A program made the translations under genes and the position numbers. Positions 33,097 through 45,215 of a stretch of 64,000 nucleotides of DNA are shown here, in pieces; within the stretch, counting starts at the first letter, position 1; each line of letters opens with the position of its first letter. Under the pieces are notes generated by a model. It saw only the letters and a program-made list of their open reading frames with translations. It was not told the origin of the DNA and did no database searches. Source of the DNA: Mixophyes australis (Eukaryota > Chordata > Amphibia > Anura > Limnodynastidae); contig JAVHZZ010000009.1 of assembly GCA_036250195.1 (NCBI GenBank), positions 100,028,771 to 100,092,770 of the forward strand, read 5' to 3'.

Positions 33097-35106
33097 TGTC
33101 ACAGGCACTAGGAGTCTTTACCCAGGGATCACCAGGTGGTAGGCTTACCAGAGCAATGTAGATGGTAATAGGGTACTCTGGTAGCTGGGTGATCACGGAA
33201 CAGGAAGTGGTAGATGATGAGATGCTCAGGAAAGTCTATGACTAGCAGCACTGGTAATATGGAGGTAATAATACACGAGGAACTGTATGGACAAGGGCAC
33301 GTGAAGGTAGTCAGTGGTCTGCGATAGCAAGTTGTACCACTGCTATAGTGAGGAGGAATGTCCAACAGAAACAAGGAGGTGATGAGAGTCAGCGGTCTGC
33401 GGATAGCAAATTGTACCGCTGTCTGAGTGAAGGAATGGAATCCAAGTGGAGGTATCCGGGTAGTCAGTGGTCTGCGGTAGCAAGTTGTACCACTGCTATG
33501 TGAGAGGATACTGGAACAGGTGATACAGGAAACAGGGATCAGTGGTCTGTCATCAGCAAGTTGTACCACTGAATATATATGTGAGAAGGTGCACGGGGAG
33601 AGACTGCAACACAGGATATACACAGGCACCTTATACACGATCCACAGTAATATGCACAATATATATGAATGACTGAACAGGTCTGCAAATATAGAAAGTC
33701 TCTTGAAGTAATCCAGCACAAGATAACACAGTCAATGATGGCAATAGACTCAGCGGATAGCAGACTCCAGAGGAGAACCAACACAGTCCAGCAAGATATG
33801 CAATACACCAGCACAGTCAATGAGAAGTATGCATACCGTGGTTCAGAAGCAGGCAGTCAGATAGGAGTGCAGCGATACCTGAGCGGCAGGAGGCCAGCTG
33901 GATGAGCAGTCCCTGGGTGGATGAGGCAGCGGTCTAGTAGGTGCAGCGCACAGGTAAGTAGACCAACAGGGACACGAATCCACAGGAATCAGTAACACGT
34001 GGAACTGGACTCAGGGAGGACCCAGGAGAATGGAGATGATCCAGCAGAGGAGTAGTTGATGAGATACGAATCCAATGCTGACAGGAGGGTAGAGACCAGC
34101 GGGACACGTGAAGGCGTGGAGAGCGGATCAGCAGGAGATGGACGATAGCGCTGACAGCAGCAGCAGGACTCTGCGGGCACACGGAGGTAACCAGTAGCAA
34201 CCAACAGGTACCAACAGCGATGGAACACGGGAGAGCAGAGTAGACCAGGAGCTGTTGATCACGAAGAGTAGCGGATGGCAATGAGAGCAGCAGTCTCGAG
34301 GAAACACAGGAGAGCTGAGATGAGACTGCAGTGCACAGGGGCAGCGGATAGGAATCAGCTAACAGTCACGATGATGAACACAGGCGAGTTGCAAGCTGGA
34401 GACTGTAGTGCACGGAGGCAGCAGATAGGAATCAGCTAACAGTCACGATGATGAACACAGGCGAGTTGCACGCTGGAGACTGTAGTGCACGGAGGCAGCG
34501 GATAGGAATCAGCTCACAGACTTGATGATGAACAGGTGAGTCGATGTGAAGTAAAGGCTGGAGTGCACGGAGGCAGCGGATAGGAATCAGCAAACAGTCA
34601 CAATGATATATAATAGCGTTGAAGTGGTTTAGAAGACTGTAGTGCACGGAGGCAGCGGATAGGAATCAGCAAACAGTCACAATGATATATAATAGCGTTG
34701 AAGTGGTTTAGAAGACTGTAGTGCACGGAGGCAGCGGATAGGAATCAGCAAACAGTCACGATGATACAGTTGATGGTAGAAGTGGTATGGGAACCACAGT
34801 AGTAGAAGTGGTTTGGAAACCACAGAGATAGAAGTGGTTTGGAAACCACAGGAATCAGCAGCGCTGAATACACGAGGAATACAGGAACACCTTCAGAGAC
34901 TCATGGGGAATGAGACTCCAAGATCAGGCAACGTGGTGTTGACCACAGGTGCTTAATATAGGGAGTGTTGCCTGATCTGCCAATTGAGTTAAAGGGACAT
35001 ACACTGAAGTATAGGAAAGGGCTGCGCATGCGCAGACCTTCAGGATGGAGGACGGCCACGGTTCCTAAATGTCCGGGAAGGAGCACTCACGGTCCGGTGA
35101 GTGACA
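33097..35106 (-). repeat. 5' LTR of the chromovirus
   Basis: 2010 bp, the promoter LTR on the minus strand, differing from the 3' LTR at five positions. U3 runs from 35106 to about 34930. The transcribed R-U5 part to 33097 would be about 1.83 kb, unusually long. It contains the same hairpins and tandem arrays as the left copy, shifted by 6262. Confidence 0.97.
34920..34980 (-). promoter_or_regulatory. LTR core promoter and predicted RNA start
   Basis: Minus-strand TATATTAA (34960-34953) is followed 31 bases later by GCCTGATCTT at 34929-34920. The start-site word is also half of a 12-bp perfect inverted repeat (AGATCAGGCAAC / GTTGCCTGATCT, 34921-34932 and 34967-34978) that brackets the TATA box. 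Confidence 0.7.
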
Positions 35107-35111
35107 CACTC
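35107..35111. repeat. Target-site duplication, right (CACTC)
   Basis: Identical to 26830-26834. Confidence 0.95.
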
Positions 35112-36950
35112 ACTCTCTCATTATCTACCCTAGGTAATACCCATTCATCCATATCTCTCTCATCTTTCCATTATGCACCTACTCAATTTACACTCTCTCC
35201 TGTTGACTTTCACCACACTTCTCTCCAAACTCCTCTTCCCTCTCCATCATCCTATTTCTCTCTCTCCTACTTATATTTCCTCTTAACTACTTCCCTCCTC
35301 ACTAGTCTGCACACATGAACAGTTTTGTCTCCTGCACCCAATACTCTCACCATCCTACATAAATAGACATATACCTCACACCCATAAATCATTCTTGCAT
35401 GTCCTCTTTATTACTCTGCTCTTTCTCATGGCTGAGGGTGATATCTCACTTAAACCTGGGCCTCATGCAATCACTATTTTTTGCTCACGCTCCTTGCCCC
35501 ACCCCAAAACTTTCCATCCACACCACACTTCCAATGCAACAAACTTTATCCACATATCTCCACTACCATCTCTTTCCTTCTTTTGTCCTGTATAGAACAC
35601 CAGATCTGTTTGTAACAAACTTGTATTTATTCATGATCTTCTAGTCCCTAAATCCCTCAACCTCCTTTCTATTAGAAATTCCTGGCTCAACTCCACTGAC
35701 TCTACATCCCCTTCAGCTCTCCCTTACAGGGGTCTCTCCCTATGCCACACTTCCAGACCAGGAAACAGACATGGTGGTGAAGTAGGCATTCTACTTTCTC
35801 CAAGTTGCGCCTTCCAAGTCATGCCCTCTGAACCCTCCTTATCATTCTCTTCCTTTAAAGTCCACACCATCTGTCTATATAATCCTCTCCACCTTCATGT
35901 TGCTTCCAAGATCGAGTTTCCCAATTCCTTTACAATCTTGCGGCATGACTCACTTATTTCCTATCCATTGACCTGCTTACTCTCATATTAGGAAATTTCA
36001 ACATACCCATTCATAATCCCACTGTTTCTTATTCCACTATATTTCTTTAACTTACTTCCTCTTTTGGTCTCTTCTGTTGCACCTCATCTCCCACCCACTG
36101 TGATGGACACTCCATTGAGCTCGTTTTTTCCAGCTACTGCTCTATTTACTCCAGCTTAGCCTTTCCACTCTCTGAATACAAACTTCTTTCCTTCAGCCTC
36201 ACCTTACCTCATGCCCTTCCTCTTGCACCTAAATCCACTCATAGACAGCTACACCTAAGGACTCTTACACCAATCCACTTCTCATTTTCACTAAAACAAC
36301 AAATTTCTCCTATGACTGCATTATCCTGTCCTAATCAGGCTGCTTCATTTTACAAGAAAACAGTCACTTCAAGCTAGACAATGCAGCTCCAGCTACCACT
36401 TACAAAACAGACCTGCTACCTGAAAAAGTGCTCTCACAGAGCAGACCATCACTGGAGGAAATCTCATTCCTTTTCCGATTTCCTCCACTATAAATTTATA
36501 CTTTCATCTTACAGCACTGCGCTTTCAATTGCTAAACAAACATTCTTCAATTCTCTAATATCCAACCAGTCTTCTAACCCAAGTCGCCTCTTTGCTACCT
36601 TTAAATCACTTCTTTCCCCACCTACACCTCCTCCCTCACAGTCCATGATTATGCTACATGCTTCAAAGACAAACTCAACACCATTCGACAAGACATTTTT
36701 TCATTCCAAATTCCACACACGTCACCCACTCTACCCACCTCATCAGCTGCGCCCTCTTAGAATTAGAATGTAAGCTCTCTAATGAGTAGGGCCCTCCAGA
36801 CCCTTTGTTTTCATGTCTGCATTTATTTTGTCTACCTTGTATGTCTCTGTTTTGTATATGTACTGGTTTCCCTATAGTATTGTACCATGATGCATTAAAA
36901 ATCTATGCTAATACTAATAATAATAATAATAATAATAGTAATAATAATAG
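35107..36950 (+). pseudogene. L2/CR1-like LINE, decayed
   Basis: A non-LTR retrotransposon copy in plus orientation. At 35395-35595 a frame reads LLFLMAEGDISLKPGP, resembling the hydrophobic start and 2A-like motif found near the beginning of ORF2 in such LINEs. The segment 35700-36350 reads in shifted frames as degraded endonuclease. The segment 36381-36773 reads SFSDFLHYKFILSS...SLISNQSSNPSRLFATFKSLLSPPTPPP, the linker just before the RT. The RT itself is absent: the copy jumps to a 3' part with TTAGAATTAGAATGTAAGCTCTC (split here as TTAGAATTAGAATG and TAAGCTCTC) and ends in an AAT-repeat tail (36914-36949). There are stops throughout. The young chromovirus inserted at its left edge. Confidence 0.75.
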
Positions 36951-37499
36951 GTAAAAAATACTTTAATGTGCACCGATACAGATACATATATATGACAGTA
37001 CAATAAAACTGTCTTTCTTCTACAACGTCAGCTTCTCCTATGGAGCTAAGTCCCCTATTTCCTTCCAAAATGTGTCTCTTTTGGCTTTTGATTAAACCTG
37101 GTGAAAAATGCATTACATTGTTTACTGTATTAAAGGTTCTGTTTAATCAGATGAGCTTCAATAGTAATGTTCTGGCTCCAGGACAGAATATACCGGAAAA
37201 AGTAGAGGTGCAAATCTTAGCAGAGACATGGTAACCGAAATAACATCAGACCATGTAATGCTTCCAAGGCAAGTTATAATACTTTTACACTGTGTATGGG
37301 TTTTTTTCATTTGAAAAGTTAATTATTCATTTTAATGCTTGTGATGGTAAAATGTTACAATTCAGTGATCATCTGTTTTCTCATGGTTTTCAGTTGCTGA
37401 CGTAGGTGTACACCATGTTATTAAATAAGCTGTTAATATTCAGTTAGTCACACAAATGATTGACACATTTATTATAGAATTATAGAATTATTCTACATT
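36951..37499. other. AT-rich, nothing recognised
   Basis: No supported gene or repeat. Confidence 0.5.
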
Positions 37500-37800
37500 A
37501 TTGTTTTTTTATTTATATAATATCAACATATGTTTGCAGCACTGTTCAATCAAAGCTTTTTTTTACCTACAAAAGACTCTACCCAGTGGAGCTCACCATC
37601 TATTTTCCTTAACACTGGTACATAAACATATATACTGTACCAGAGCAAAATAAATCAATGATTAATAAAGTGAGCACAATGAAAATCAACCAAAGCATGT
37701 ATAGGAAACTCACACTATCACAGAGTGAACATAAAACCCTATATAGATAGCACCCTGGTTGTAATGTTGTGACGTAGAAGTGCTTACCACTGTGTTGTCT
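37500..37800 (-). repeat. Decayed copy of the 7498-7835 dispersed repeat
   Basis: Shares TTTATTTATATA, GCAGCACTGT, GTGGAGCTCACCATCTA and GTAGAAGTGCTTACCACTGTG in the same order, with many differences. Confidence 0.4.
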
Positions 37801-40800
37801 AAACAGATCTGTGTTATAATATATTAGCAATATACATATAGCCAGGGCCAGTGCTTGTTTGATCCCCTCTCCAGGACTTTGATGCTTCACTGTGCATGTG
37901 TGGAAGAGGCTTCACTAAGCATGCACCACTCCCTTTACCCCCGCATTGCTCCAATGCCCCTATTTTGCAGAGAGTAGAGTGATTGACTCAATAGGTGAAC
38001 AGCACAAATATTTTTGGCCTGCATTCTTACTGTTTCCTGCAAATTTTACATTTAAAAATATATATAATGCTTCTGTAACATTTTCATTTGTTTTTGCATG
38101 TTGAAAATTATTTTTCTGCTTTGCTTTCTTAAAAACCATAGTGATTAGTATGCAATTTCTTCTGAACTGTACAAATGTTATTTACAATTAATATCAGCAT
38201 ATGCTTTGGGCAAGAAAATAATTCACAGATTGTTAAGCATGTTCATTGAGACAAGAGAACAACTGATTTAAGATGGCTTGATGTCTTGAGAAAATTACAT
38301 TTTGTCCCTATCATGTTCTTATCTAATATGCAGATGCCTGTTTATGTATATCTTTTAAAGGGTCATATAATTTATTTGGAAGTTTGCACTGATCAACCAT
38401 CCCAAACTCTAATATTGTTTAAATAAGAAATTTGTCAGCTTGTGATTAACTTAATCGCTTATGTCAAATAACACTGAAGTAATTTGTTAGCTTGTTTATC
38501 ATAGATGGCTCTTACAGTCAGCAAACACCACAATAGCGCATGCTTATTTTTATACTAACCAGAAAGTTTTTAATAGGTTTTCAATTTCTGCATTCCATTT
38601 AACAAACAGTATAGTATATTAATATATAAACAGGTTACATTTTCTTTTATTTTCAAGGACTGAGAATAATGTTTTGTGGTTAAGAATTAAATGGAGAATC
38701 TGTGCAACCTTGTGACAGATCTCTCGTTCAATTAATTTTAAATTGTTTGAAATATTTCCGTTCATAGTAAAAAAAGAAAAAAAAGAAAAGAACCTACATG
38801 GTATGTTATTCACTGCAGTACACTCGACTCAATGTTTATTCTTGCTTATAGGACACTCTCATATTTCTATTACAGACCAACTCAAATGATATACTTGAGT
38901 ATTTAAGCTGCACTGTTACCAAAGGGCACTGTAAGAGTCTTCGAAGATCCAGGGCCTATCCATATATTCAAATTCACAATATCCGCAGTTGCTTCTACCT
39001 AGCACATTGTATAAAGATACAAGTGAGAGTAATAAAAGGGGATCAGTGTTTATTACAGCTTTATTAATGGCTAAGTCGCATTACAGTCTAGGTATATCAA
39101 AGAGAATCAATAAAATCAATAAAAAAATAACAATGACTAAGGGCACTGTGCTTGACATAACAATACCCCTGATTCTAGTAAAGATAATGAAGGTAATTTA
39201 AGAAATGGAGATGTAGTGCAAGAATGGGGTATCCTTCTGAGCTTTGATATCCAGTGCATATCTATACAGTATATTTATTTGCATGTTTTTGGTCTTTCTG
39301 ATTTGGGATAGGGGGATCCCTTTCACATTCATATCTAACTCCTTCCTAGCCTACCCTACTCAGCCATCATGCAATTAAAATTTACAAAGTACTGTTGTAT
39401 AATTGCACATCGCCCTTATTATTATAACACACAGAAGTAAGGAGGCAAAGGATCTGTGCCTGATGTTTTTTTCATTTTTAAAATTTTCAACCTTTTAATT
39501 TCTTTGGTTTCAAGTTTACACAAGTACATAGCAAAATATTTTTGGACACTGTCAGTATGTCTGTTGAAAATCCGAATTATCATCGCCTCAGTACTAGATG
39601 TAAAAATCTGTTTGTGCTCTCAAAATGTCTGCTTCATTGTACAAACCACTGCACACCAAACTCCCAGTTTGCTCATTTTAATATCAAGCTCCAAATCCAT
39701 AATTTTGTATTTTAGTGGTTGCAATGTACTGTGCAAATATACAACTATCTAGTTATGCTTCAGAAACATCCCATTATCAAGATCAGTGTGCACAATGAGT
39801 TGGTGTACAGTGGTATGCCATTCCGGCACTTCTCCTACAGCTCTCATTGCAATATTATCAAATTCCATTCACTTACATTTTCCATACCTTCACTTCTTCA
39901 TTTCCACTTCAACCACTGATCTGCACAGAGTATTAGCACAGGCAGAAAGCTGCAATTTCTGCCATGCATACATACCATCTTGGTGTACAAAAGCAGGCAC
40001 AAGGATTTCATACAAAAGAAAACTTAAATACATATTATAAATTCGGCTAACCCTTGTTTTAAAATATTTTACACAGGGCAATCTACAATGTAGGACTTAT
40101 GTAACCTGTTAGCATATGTATTTATTTATGCATCACTTTAAAATGGAGGTAAATTGCATTTTTTGAAGTTTAGAAATTCCACGAAGGCACAAAAATGCAG
40201 ACCCACAATGCTTCTTTATGTGTTCAGTCGCGGAATCACAAAAGGGCATTTTTGCTGTGGGTTTGTTTATACTTTAGCATTTTCAGCAAAGAACCTTAAT
40301 AGTTCATTACGATAGTAGCTTCTCTGAGATACTAAGGGTTTGGGGAATTGTCTTTCATAATAAAAGTAGACAATCAAACTGGGAATGCCAAGATCTTAGT
40401 TAAATGTTTTCAGAGAATTACGTATGTATGGATTCAATTAAACTGCAACAAGGATTACCTAAAGAATGTTAAGGACACATTTAAGAAAAATAAACATCTA
40501 CGTTTTAAATTTGAACAGTGTTAGCTGTAGAATTCTTTTCATCCAATGTACGTATTGTTGTAAGGGGAATTTGTTTCTGTACATTCAAAACAAAAATAAT
40601 GTAATCTAATAAAACATTATTGCATTCCAAGTCTTTGACTACAATGCATACCAAATAAACATAACTGGAACAAAACTGGGAATAATTGAATTTACATTTT
40701 CCAAAGATAAATTTCTGTAACTTTGCACTGAAAATATATCTGTTTCAGCTCTTAGAAAAATCTATACTGTGAACGCAAAATATGGAATCTAGCCCAATAG

Positions 40801-41854
40801 GCAAACTAGATACAGTGTTTGCCTAATTAGGCGTAAACATGTTTCTTTAGTGTTTTATATGAAATGTTTTGTGTCATCCAATTTCAAAAGAACTTTTATC
40901 TTGTTTTCTGAAAAAGAAACAACAACTATCAATATTTTAAATAGCTTATAATTAAAACTGCATGTGCTTGACATCAAAACAATCACAACAAAGAAAGCAT
41001 TGTTCCTGTGTTGCCTTTCCAGTTGACAGCCTTTCTAGTTAACAGCTGGTCAATACGCAATTGGTATGTTTAATACATAGTCGCCTGAAAATATACACAT
41101 GGTGTTAACATCCTACCATATTAATAATGGATATAAACAGATATTAATGTCAATAACCCTGAACAGTCTATTATGACAAATCTATAAAATATTATGCAAT
41201 ACAGTTAGCACTATGGGATAAATAATGTGTAAACTGACCGTATTGAATACTTAATGTATTTATGGTGTCCATGCATTGAACATGAGTTCCATTAATGCAC
41301 ATAATCCTTAAATTTGCCATGCGACATGGATTGAAAAATATTTTATTGCATGTAAGAGACCAAATAATGTTTTTTTTTACAACTATATATTGTATAGTGT
41401 GGTGATTTGAATTAAATATTTATTTTTGCAGTTATTTTAATGTATATTTTTATTGTCTGGGTTGTTCTTTCTATGGATATGTCTGGAGAAGTGTCATGTT
41501 GCAATGTAATTGTATTCCCATCCTGCTACTAGTAGTCCCCACTTGTTTATCTGGAGTCTGATGAGTATCCGGTATTTGCCAGGTGTTGTAATAAGATACC
41601 CATAGGTTACACCTCCTTTATGTCAAGTGGGTTAAATACCTGTGAAATTAAAATAATGATTAGGTGTTATGTTTTCCAAGGCAGGTATCAAAAAACATGA
41701 CAAAACCAAACACATAATATTAATTGACTGTGTTGTAACCAGGGTAAACCTAAAAGATTTTGTATTCACATTTAAAAACATTTATTTCTCATGCAGGATT
41801 CCAATTTGGAAGTTAAATTGAAACATATTTTACTGAACAGAACCTCTAGTATGA
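37801..41854. other. AT-rich, nothing recognised
   Basis: Four kilobases of AT-rich sequence with only short chance frames on both strands. No repeat ends, arrays or domain matches that I can support. Confidence 0.45.
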
Positions 41855-42385
41855 CATCTCCATCAATTTCCATCAATGGTTCAAGTGTAAAGAGGATTCT
41901 TTGGAGGGAATAGTGGAATACTTTTGGATGAGAGCTTATTCAATAAAGTTACCAACAGATCCTGAATCCTGTAGTAGGAAAGGGCAACTGCCTAGAATGA
42001 TCTCTCGAGAATAACCTAGGTTTTAGCATTTTAAGATTTCAGGGGACATTGGCTGACAAAGTGACCCTTGGAAACACAGTACATGCAAAGACCGAGAGAT
42101 CACCTATGAAAGTGTTCCTCCTTAGGGGATTGGAATTTTTCCACCTGCAAGCGTTCCTCTATAGGAAAAAAAATGGCTCTGGAAGTTTGGAGGACTACTG
42201 TTTTAGGTTTGTTCCCTTTCATGCTTCTGTTCTCTGGAACAAATATCAGTTTTATGACAATAGGTGGTGAGGTTCTCAAGCATTACTGAAATATTTAAAT
42301 CTGCCAATTCATGTTTGAATTTGTCTGGGAAACTCTGCCAGAAGATGGCAATCAAAACTTCTTTATTCCAGCAAGCCTCAAAGTG
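41855..42385 (-). pseudogene. Decayed chromovirus gag-protease remnant
   Basis: On the minus strand 42385 to about 42200 reads WNKEVLIAIFWQSFPDKF...ENLTTYCHKTDI, the same positions as WNTEALVAAFWQGLSDKI...EDLISLCHRVDM in the intact gag at 32.2-32.5 kb. Further on, about 41990-41855 gives degraded protease sequence (around the DSG-x-GNFI region, shifted by indels). Stops and frameshifts are frequent. It is cut on the right by the short MITE at 42388. No LTR was identified beside it; 42481-42900 could hold one but I see no ends. A third chromovirus lineage in the window. Confidence 0.65.
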
Positions 42386-42387
42386 AA

Positions 42388-42480
42388 TGGGGCCTATTTA
42401 TCAAAGGGAGAAAAGCCCTATCTCCAGAGAACTTGTGTGTTTCTGCCAGATATAGGGCTTCTCCCTGTCTATCAAAGGTT
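42388..42480. mobile_element. Short foldback MITE family D, copy 2
   Basis: Begins GGGGCCTATTTATCAAAGGG and carries inverted arms AAGGGAGAAAAGCCCTATCT / AGATATAGGGCTTCTCCCT (near perfect) around a loop of about 25 bp. Right end TATCAAAGG. Related to 23512-23592. Confidence 0.55.
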
Positions 42481-44510
42481 ACCTGTTACAGGATGAACCT
42501 CCTATGTCACCTCATCGTTGTGCTGGGGACTGGCTGGTCTTGCCTTTCCACAGTCTCATTTCTTTATCCCAATTACACCCCTTTAAACACAGTAGGAGGG
42601 GCTCTGCTGCCACCCTGCTCCTTCAACAGCACCTAGAAATGCTTCCTTCTGGGTCACTCTTGCTGCTAGTGCACCCCCTTGATGGGCACCTGAGCTGGTA
42701 CACCTGACCTCTTCCTTCAGTTCAGGGTTGCTGTGGAATCTTCCGCTGGCCTCTCACAAAGGCAAGAGCTACAGGTAGCAGGCATAACATTGTTATTAGA
42801 CACTGACTGACAACCTCAGAACAGCTGGATAATGGATTAGATTGGTCCAATCTGTAGGAATTACAGCAGGTAAGTAGGTGTCAAAGCAGGATCCTTAAGC
42901 AGTGCTGTTTATTAGCTCAAGAAGTCCTTACAAGGACAGTGATGTACTATCTATCTCCAGAAGCTCAGATGGTATAAAAAAAATCACTTGCTGTTTACAT
43001 CATTCATGTAATTCCTCTATCTTTTTAACATGACATGATAACAGGTAAGGACCTCCTGTTGTGTATTCAGGCTAAAAAAAGTGTTGGTCACTTACAGATG
43101 AAAATGTTTAATTAGCATGAGGCTTCCTTTAGAAAAGTTACAAAGAACTAGTTTCTTCCAACTTTGCATATCACATTTCCAATACAAAAAATAAAACATG
43201 ATAGCAAAAATCAGTACATCTGTACTGATTTAAATAAATTAATACAATAAGTTATTTGTAAGTGATCCAAACACATTACCGCTGTGCTAGGTACATGCTG
43301 CAAAAAGATTGGAGAAGTCTATTTAACCAGGACCATGTTGATACATGTACTGCCATAAGCCTCCTTCTACTATCGCAGGACTTTCAGTGCCACTGCGCAA
43401 GGGTAAACTAACCAGATCATGCATGTACATATCCACTAAGATTGGCCCAGGGAATCTATAAGTTAAACTTGACTCAATAGACTCAGTTCTATTTTAGTTT
43501 GTGTAAGTTGGCTTAAAATATTGTTTAAGTAAGCAATGGAGATTTCTTTATCTCTTAACAAATATGTAATAATTTATATGGATTTTTATACTTCTGCTTT
43601 CATGTCCGTTAAAAAAATGATTGTGTTTAATGCCAAACTCTTATTTGTTGTGATATTTGCTAAATTACAAATGTCTTCTCCTAAATTAAGTTAAAGAAAT
43701 ACTAAAAACTATTTCTGATCAACTTAAACACAAATCTCCTGCTGAGTGATATTTCCATGACACTTATAAAACGAACCTATATTCTCTCAGTCATTCATTC
43801 TTCTTGTACTGTTCTATTGGAAAATGTCTGTGAATGCCATTATTTGTGATTGTGACCTGAGCTGTTATCATCCACTTGGCCTCTGATTATTCTAAACTTC
43901 AGTACTGGTTTGTGCATATTTCATATATGAAAGCATTACCTGATTTGTTTTTTCTATTTGTATCACACTTAGCTGGCCTTTTAGTGACAGACATTAAGTT
44001 GGAGTCCAATAGATTTATATATGCTTTTCCCCATGGTACAAATTGCCAATCTATACTAGAGATGGGTTAATGTATTTGGCTATTTCCATAATTCAGCCAA
44101 ATTTTGTCTATTCATAAATTAATTCGGAAATTGGTACAAATTCACAAAAAATGCTGAACAATTAACACCCAGTGTAGAAGGTTATTTACAGTACATTGAA
44201 TGTAAGATGCAAATTAACAAGGCTCAACAAATTCAGATATCTATGCTTTTATAAAAATATTTCAAAGTTCCTCTGTCATTCTTTCTTCCTGGATTGTTAT
44301 CAGAGAAAGTATCTGTAAATGCTGCTATTGTGATTGTGACTTAAGATGCGAGTTGTGACTAATAAATGTTCTGACCTCTCACTATTCTAATCGTCATCTT
44401 CACTTCTCTGCTATACACACTTGGTACATTAACATCCTGCTTATATCTATAGTGTCTATGTCAATCTATTAGAGTAAAATAATACTAATAATATAATGAA
44501 CTTGGGGCAG
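42481..44510. other. No gene recognised
   Basis: 42481-42900 is less AT-rich and may be an old LTR or repeat; the rest is AT-rich. Open frames are short and unsupported. Confidence 0.4.
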
Positions 44511-44515
44511 TAATG

Positions 44516-44813
44516 CATAGGCAAAACGAGGGGGTTTACTAGTGCCTGGAAACCCCCCTCCAACCCTGGGGATCTGTATAATTGAGGTGGATGGACCCTG
44601 CTCCCGCTTCACCCAGCTCTGCTTGAAAAGGGAGAGCTGCGTGCACCTAACAGTAATGCACGCAGCATTGCCCATGTATATTATGTGGATAGGAAGAGTT
44701 GGAAAGCAGCCAAGCACTGTCTAAAATTATAGCCACGCCCCCATGCATGCTGGTCACACCCACTGGTGGAGTGGTGTGAAATCCCCCCTCTACAAATCCT
44801 GCGTTTGCCCCTG
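44516..44813. mobile_element. MITE family B, copy 2 (5-bp TAATG duplication)
   Basis: 298 bp, about 85% similar by eye to 8028-8325 over its whole length and flanked by TAATG on both sides (44511-44515, 44814-44818). The right end reads TGCGTTTGCCCCTG, complementary to the left end CATAGGCAAAACG. Confidence 0.82.
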
Positions 44814-44815
44814 TA

Positions 44816-45215
44816 ATGTGTGGCATAATAGGAACTGAGGGCACTAATGTGGGGCTTAATATGACATGTGGGCACTTCTAATTGGCATAATATGAATTGG
44901 GGGAACTAACATAGCATAATAGAATTTGAGTACACTGCTGTGTGGCTTAATATGAACTGTGGGCACTTCTAATTAGCATAATAGGAACTTGGCGAACTAC
45001 TGTGGCATAATGGCTTTTTGGGGCACTAATGTGGCATAATGGAAACTTGGGACACTACTGTGTAGCATAATATGAATTGGGGCACTACTGTGTAGCACAA
45101 TATGAACTGGGGGCACTTTTAATTGGCAAAATATGAACTTGAGGCACTAATGTGGCATAATATGAATTTTAGTCACTATTGTGTGGCATAATAGGAACTT
45201 GAGGCTCTACTGATT
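44816..45215 (+). repeat. Minisatellite, unit about 30 bp, array 1
   Basis: About 12 diverged units of the form GGCATAATATGAACTTG then GGGCACTACTGTGT. It starts at the right edge of MITE family B copy 2. A second array of the same unit lies at 54655-54925. Confidence 0.78.

Larger units (their letters stand above)
26835..35106 (-). mobile_element. Young Ty3/gypsy chromovirus, full length, minus strand
   Basis: An 8272-bp LTR retrotransposon with two 2010-bp LTRs, primer-binding site, gag, pol and polypurine tract in canonical order, read on the minus strand. LTRs begin TGTCAC and end GTGACA, and a 5-bp duplication (CACTC) surrounds the element. By direct comparison the LTRs differ at five sites (26841/33103, 27148/33410, 27990/34252, 28083/34345, 28161/34423), with no indels. 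This is about 0.25%, indicating recent insertion. Pol order PR-RT-RH-IN with a C-terminal chromodomain places it in the chromoviruses. A CCHC gag, the putative -1 shift and self-priming resemble the vertebrate sushi-type lineage. One gag frameshift probably makes this copy non-autonomous. Its right flank is an L2/CR1-like LINE. Confidence 0.97.

Noticed and set aside
42049..42496. Plus-strand frames at 42.0-42.5 kb
   Set aside because: The minus strand explains this region as decayed gag-protease and a foldback MITE.
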